Part shown: piece after piece, positions 3,979 to 7,603 of the stretch
Layout: each line of letters begins with the position of its first letter
Position numbering within the stretch: the first letter of the stretch is position 1
Position numbers and translations under genes: made by a program
Assembly (NCBI GenBank): GCA_045578725.1
Contig: JAZNKS010000064.1
Location: 1 to 7,603 of the forward strand
Origin: Flemingiibacterium sp045578725
GTDB taxonomy: Bacteria > Bacillota > Clostridia > Oscillospirales > CAG-272
DNA length: 7,603 nt
Reading direction: 5' to 3'
Notes under the pieces: generated by a model
Database searches by the model: none
The model's input: only the letters and a program-made list of their open reading frames with translations
What the model was told of the DNA's origin: nothing

Positions 3979-6933
3979 TTACGGCCACTTCCAGCTCATA
4001 AAGCCTCGGAAGCCGTATTTTTTGCCGTTCCAGATCACTCCGATATCGGTAGTGGAAAGACCGGTTACCACATTGTGACCGACCTCAGCTTCCACACCGC
4101 CGGCTGTGCTGATACGGGCGGATGCACCGGCTTTGAGTCCGCCGGAGGTGAACTGTCCGGTGCGGTAGTTGTAGGTTCCGTAAATCTGAGCGTTGGCGCC
4201 GGCTCCGCCGGACAAGCCGATTCCCTGAATACGCGGGATATCCACACCCTTGTTTCCGCCAACGAAGACTGTGACATCCTGCTTGTTTGCGCTGACACCG
4301 GCCATATCCTTGACGGAAATTCCGATGTTGCCGTTCCGGTCATAGGTGATTTTTGCCACCGCATCGTCCGCAATCGTGTTCTTGAACTCGTATTCGCCGT
4401 CCAGCTGAGGCTTGCCGAGATCCTCCTCGTAGAAGCCGAACACCGGCCCGTTTGCGGCGTTGTAGGGTTGCAGAATGATCTGCTTCTTTACAACGTTCGG
4501 ATCCGCCTTGAAGGCGTTGTACATGACGCGCTCCTGCAGTGTCATGCTGGCGTAACCACGCTCATCGTTGTAGCTTTGTGCCTGCAGCTCCGAAATTGCC
4601 AGATTTTCCGCAATCTCCTCGGGGGTAAGACCGAACACCTCCTGCGTGACCTCGGGAATACTGGGAACCCAGATATCGCCGTACATGAGAGCCTGCGGTG
4701 TTGCACCCTTGCCGGAAACCGGAAGCTTCGGGAAAGAGGGAACCTCACCGGTTACCATGCCGCCGTCGGCCGGCGTACCCAGCATAGGAACGCCATCATT
4801 GATGAAGATGTTGAAGAATGACCACAGTGCCGTTTCCAGAATGTAAATGGTCGGTGCGGTTGCCACGCGGTAACGCTGATCGGCACGGTATTCGTTGTAG
4901 ATGGAATCATCTGCGATCAGACCGAGAATCGCGTTGGCGTAGAGCCAGTATTCTTCAAGCAGAATCTTCGTTTCCTGATACGCCTTGTTGACCGAATCGC
5001 TGTACTCATCAATGACATCGTTCATGCGCGTGACGAGCCTTACACTCTGCTCAACCGTCAGCATGGAATGATTGACCATGACCGTGTTTTCCATAATGCC
5101 GCACATTCTGATAAACACCATCATCTGCGTCATCAAGTCGGCATTGTCCATATCAATGCCTTCCATCCATCCCCATGTGTCATCAATCATATCGAAGAAC
5201 ATTTCGACGATTTCATCAACTTCTTCATCGGGGATTGTGCGTGCGTGCTCTTTTTCGATGATCTCCAGCTTCCAGTCCACATAATCGCCGAGGATGGACA
5301 GCCAGAACATCTCCTGCTCGTAGGAAACCAACTTTTCCGCATCCGTTTTCTCGTCAGGCATGAAGGAGGAGTTCATGAAGCGCTTAACCATATCCTTGAA
5401 GTCCTTGGAGGTCAGCAGGATATCCAGCGCCTCCACGACCTCGCCGGTCTCCTCGCTCATGGCGGAGGCCAGCTGCTTACCGTAGCTGATACATTTTTCC
5501 AGCATGGAACCGCAGGAGTGACGCCAGTCCTGTACGCGGGATGGCCAGACCAGCTCACCGAGGGTGATCTGCTGTCCCACCGTGTCCAGCGTAGGGTCAA
5601 ACGCCGTCCTGTTGCGCTCAAACTTCATCAGCTCATAGAGCGAATACTGCTCGAATGCATTGGAGGAAATCTCCTTGTAATCGGGACGGAGCTTCATCTG
5701 CTGATAAACCTCCCAGATGGAGTGGGTGAACGCATCGCGTGCGCCCTCAATCATATAGAGGAATGCCGAGCCGAAGTCCTGGCGCTGGATGGATACCAGC
5801 ATCATTCCCTGATTGGCAGGGCCGCCGCCGCCGGATACCTTGAGCGCGCGGTTGAAATAAGCGGCCGCCAGATCCGGATTGTCCATCAGAATACTGCACA
5901 TTCCGGCGACGTAGAGAAGATCCTCGTCGTTCGGCGTGATACGCAGACCGTGATTGGCAATCGCCAGCGCATCCGAGAGATGTCCGCTGTCCTTGAGAAT
6001 TTCCGCGCAGGTGCAGAGCACATCGGTGTTCAGCGGATCCTGCATATTGGCAAGTGCCGCAAGGTAGAACGGAATATCCGCATAGCCGTGAAGCAGGAGC
6101 TCATTGGCAAGCTCGTTCAGCAGGGAGGCCGAATACTTCGGCTGCTCTTCCGGCTCCACCGGCTCGGGAGCCGGTTCGTGCTCCGGAATTTCCGCATAGA
6201 GCAGCCTTGACAGATCGGCACCACAATCCTCGCAAAGCACCGCATCCTTCGGATTGAAATGTCCGCAGGCATCGCACATTACCGAATCACTGCGCGAGGG
6301 AGCGATTTCGGTCAGACTGCCGTGTGCGGCCTTGGAGGGAAGCACTTTTTCATCAGCGGCGGCGGTATCGGAAAGATAGGAGATGCGGTAATCGGCATAG
6401 CTTTCTTTTGGAGAAAGAAGTGCTTCCTGCCGCTCTAAATCTTCGGCAAGTGCCGCGCTGGCCGCAACCTTGGCCGCAAAGGCTTCGCCGTCTTCCCCGA
6501 GGGATTCCGCCAGAGCAGCGGGAGAAATCTCACCGCCCTGCGCGAGAAGTGCAACCAGACCTTCAAATCTCGCAGCCGTTTTTTTCTCGCTCCTGCTCAT
6601 GTGCGTGTACGCGCGCTTGCCGGCTTTTTCGAGATATTTTGCTACCTTCTCGTGATCCTCTTCTGTAGGAGGTGACAGCGTATCGGAGCCAAGCTCTTCT
6701 GCGCTTAATTCCGGTAATCGGATTCGCGGATGGAAGATTCCCACCTGAAAAACAATCATGAGAATCAGAATGAGAAGCAATCCGCCGAGGATGCTGAACA
6801 ATACAATACGCCGCTTCTTTTTCGTTTCGGGTGAGGTGACACTTTTGGCCATTTGGATCGGTGTGCCGCATACGGCACAGACCGTTTCGCCGGCATAAAA
6901 GTATCGCCCACACCCACATTGCAATACCTTCAT
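3979..6933 (-). CDS. 984-residue membrane protein with two zinc ribbons, TPR-like repeats and a Gly-rich C-terminus
   Basis: I do not recognise a named family. In order: an N-terminal zinc ribbon with an unusual first knuckle (C6/C8, then C19/C22); basic KKKRR (38-42) before one transmembrane segment (about 43-65); an Ala/Glu-rich helical stretch (75-180); a second ribbon (C220/C223/C234/C237); a Pro/Glu linker (about 246-266); helical repeats with two TPR-like units (about 302-335 and 336-369); a long helical region rich in Met, Trp and acidic residues (400-700); a Gly/Pro-rich link (715-760); and a C-terminal, probably beta-rich region (820-984) rich in Gly, Ala and Thr and ending in WNGKKYGFRGFMSWKWP. 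The basic flank suggests N-in topology, putting about 900 residues outside. The start immediately precedes the ribbon; no strong Shine-Dalgarno is seen, and the ATG is six bases after the previous stop, so coupling is likely. TPRs suggest a scaffold. Function is unknown. Confidence 0.9.
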   Translation of the reverse strand: MKVLQCGCGRYFYAGETVCAVCGTPIQMAKSVTSPETKKKRRIVLFSILGGLLLILILMIVFQVGIFHPRIRLPELSAEELGSDTLSPPTEEDHEKVAKYLEKAGKRAYTHMSRSEKKTAARFEGLVALLAQGGEISPAALAESLGEDGEAFAAKVAASAALAEDLERQEALLSPKESYADYRISYLSDTAAADEKVLPSKAAHGSLTEIAPSRSDSVMCDACGHFNPKDAVLCEDCGADLSRLLYAEIPEHEPAPEPVEPEEQPKYSASLLNELANELLLHGYADIPFYLAALANMQDPLNTDVLCTCAEILKDSGHLSDALAIANHGLRITPNDEDLLYVAGMCSILMDNPDLAAAYFNRALKVSGGGGPANQGMMLVSIQRQDFGSAFLYMIEGARDAFTHSIWEVYQQMKLRPDYKEISSNAFEQYSLYELMKFERNRTAFDPTLDTVGQQITLGELVWPSRVQDWRHSCGSMLEKCISYGKQLASAMSEETGEVVEALDILLTSKDFKDMVKRFMNSSFMPDEKTDAEKLVSYEQEMFWLSILGDYVDWKLEIIEKEHARTIPDEEVDEIVEMFFDMIDDTWGWMEGIDMDNADLMTQMMVFIRMCGIMENTVMVNHSMLTVEQSVRLVTRMNDVIDEYSDSVNKAYQETKILLEEYWLYANAILGLIADDSIYNEYRADQRYRVATAPTIYILETALWSFFNIFINDGVPMLGTPADGGMVTGEVPSFPKLPVSGKGATPQALMYGDIWVPSIPEVTQEVFGLTPEEIAENLAISELQAQSYNDERGYASMTLQERVMYNAFKADPNVVKKQIILQPYNAANGPVFGFYEEDLGKPQLDGEYEFKNTIADDAVAKITYDRNGNIGISVKDMAGVSANKQDVTVFVGGNKGVDIPRIQGIGLSGGAGANAQIYGTYNYRTGQFTSGGLKAGASARISTAGGVEAEVGHNVVTGLSTTDIGVIWNGKKYGFRGFMSWKWP

Positions 6934-6939
6934 TGCTTT

Positions 6940-7603
6940 TTACCCGAACAGCCCGGAGAGATCGGGCAGTTCCGTTGTATGGTCTACGGTGACGGTACCA
7001 TCGACAAAGGATATACTCAGATACCACTTTCCGTTGGTACCCCACCAGGCGTTCATGGATTTCATATCGGCTTCGCTCATGCCCATCTGATAGAAATCCC
7101 GGAATTCGTAGCCTTTTTTCTTGAGCGTTTCTATGTAGCTCCACATGGTATCAGCGGAAGTGCCGGTAATTTCCGTTCGGTAATTCTCCACCTCATTCAT
7201 GCTTCCATCGGGATATTTGGGCAGATCGGAAGGCCAGCCGCTGGAATTTTTCGAGGCTTCGTTGTTGATGTCCTCCACCTCACCCAAGAGCCCGGAAAGA
7301 TCACCGCCAAGCAAGCCGGAAAGAAGGCCCGATAAACCCGATGTGTCCGATGTCTGTGAGGAGCTTTCCGCATCTGTGCCGCCGAACAGCCCGCCAAAAA
7401 GTCCTCCGAGACCTTCGTTTGATTCCTCTTTCACCGTTTCGCTGATGCCGATCTCCTCCTGAATGGAACCAGCTACCATTTTGACCAGCCCGCGGATGGC
7501 GAAGCCGAGAATCAGGCTGAGAATCAGCGAGACGACCATTACGATCAGCATTGCCCGGCTGAGATTGCGCTTCTGCAGCTTTCTGCATCCGCCGCACGCC
7601 CAG
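6940..7603 (-). CDS. Zinc-ribbon/transmembrane protein with Gly-Leu-rich linker, N-terminus cut off
   Basis: The frame stays open past the ATG at 7551 to the right edge. The extra codons read WACGGCRKLQKRNLSRA, where CGGC is the second knuckle of a zinc ribbon, so the true start lies outside the window and 7551 is internal. After the basic stretch comes one transmembrane segment (MLIVMVVSLILSLILGFAIR onward), then a Gly/Leu/Ser-rich region with GLGGLFGGLFGG and GLSGLLSGLLGGDLSGLLG. The C-terminal domain starts at WPSDLPKYPDGS and runs through TMWSYIETLKKKGYEF to a strand-like WYLSISFVDGTVTVDHT, which looks like a small alpha/beta domain. The tail LPDLSGLFG repeats the linker motif. The layout (ribbon, basic flank, one membrane segment, exported domain) matches the 984-residue protein next door. 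The two genes are six bases apart. No enzyme motif is seen; function is unknown. Confidence 0.85.
   Translation of the reverse strand, partial: WACGGCRKLQKRNLSRAMLIVMVVSLILSLILGFAIRGLVKMVAGSIQEEIGISETVKEESNEGLGGLFGGLFGGTDAESSSQTSDTSGLSGLLSGLLGGDLSGLLGEVEDINNEASKNSSGWPSDLPKYPDGSMNEVENYRTEITGTSADTMWSYIETLKKKGYEFRDFYQMGMSEADMKSMNAWWGTNGKWYLSISFVDGTVTVDHTTELPDLSGLFG

Noticed and set aside
3979..4480. Polymorphic toxin C-terminus
   Set aside because: The Gly-rich tail recalls such domains, but there is no catalytic motif or immunity-like small gene; the next gene is a DUF4870-like membrane protein. It is kept only as a question under findings.
3967..4821. 284-codon open frame on the plus strand
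   Set aside because: Also antisense to the C-terminal part of the 984-residue gene; the apparent protein mirrors the Gly/Thr/Ala codons of the real frame and has no domain signature.
5068..6210. 380-codon open frame on the plus strand
   Set aside because: It lies wholly antisense to the 984-residue gene, has His/Leu/Arg-rich composition typical of a reverse shadow, no ribosome binding site I can see, and no recognisable domain.
6563..7144. 193-codon minus-strand frame overlapping two genes
   Set aside because: It crosses the boundary between the 6940-7603 and 3979-6933 genes in another frame, has no ribosome binding site, and its Arg/His-rich product does not look like a protein. The two real frames show zinc ribbons and membrane segments.

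Overview
The window appears to come from a Gram-positive, Clostridia-like bacterium, possibly a gut Oscillospirales-type organism. This rests on S-layer homology (SLH) repeats, signal peptides of the MKKILSILLALVMCLSVLPM type, strong AGGAGG ribosome binding sites, and several small zinc-ribbon membrane proteins. The taxonomic call is inference; no rRNA or marker gene is present. All supported genes lie on the minus strand, so transcription runs from position 7603 towards 1. Long open frames on the plus strand look like antisense shadows.

From right to left (5' to 3' for the genes): a zinc-ribbon/transmembrane protein cut by the right edge (6940-7603); a 984-residue protein with two zinc ribbons, one membrane segment, TPR-like repeats and a glycine-rich C-terminus (3979-6933); and a 176-residue zinc-ribbon protein with a DUF4870/Tic20-like membrane domain (3410-3940). 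These three are closely spaced and probably form one transcription unit, which ends at a hairpin plus U-run at 3341-3394.

Beyond the terminator come a 165-residue coiled-coil protein with two C-terminal zinc ribbons (2804-3301) and, 13 bases on, a secreted 538-residue protein with two Fn3-like segments and three SLH repeats (1174-2790). A short frameshifted signal-peptide gene follows (971-1125). Last is a second secreted protein (1-872), a clear diverged paralogue of the 538-residue protein, cut by the left edge before any SLH region could appear.

Taken together, four consecutive genes carry five complete zinc ribbons plus half of a sixth, three of them beside membrane segments, and next to them sits a small family of exported, probably wall-attached proteins. 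A joint role at the cell envelope is plausible but unproven. I see no recognisable enzyme, mobile element, CRISPR array or structural RNA.
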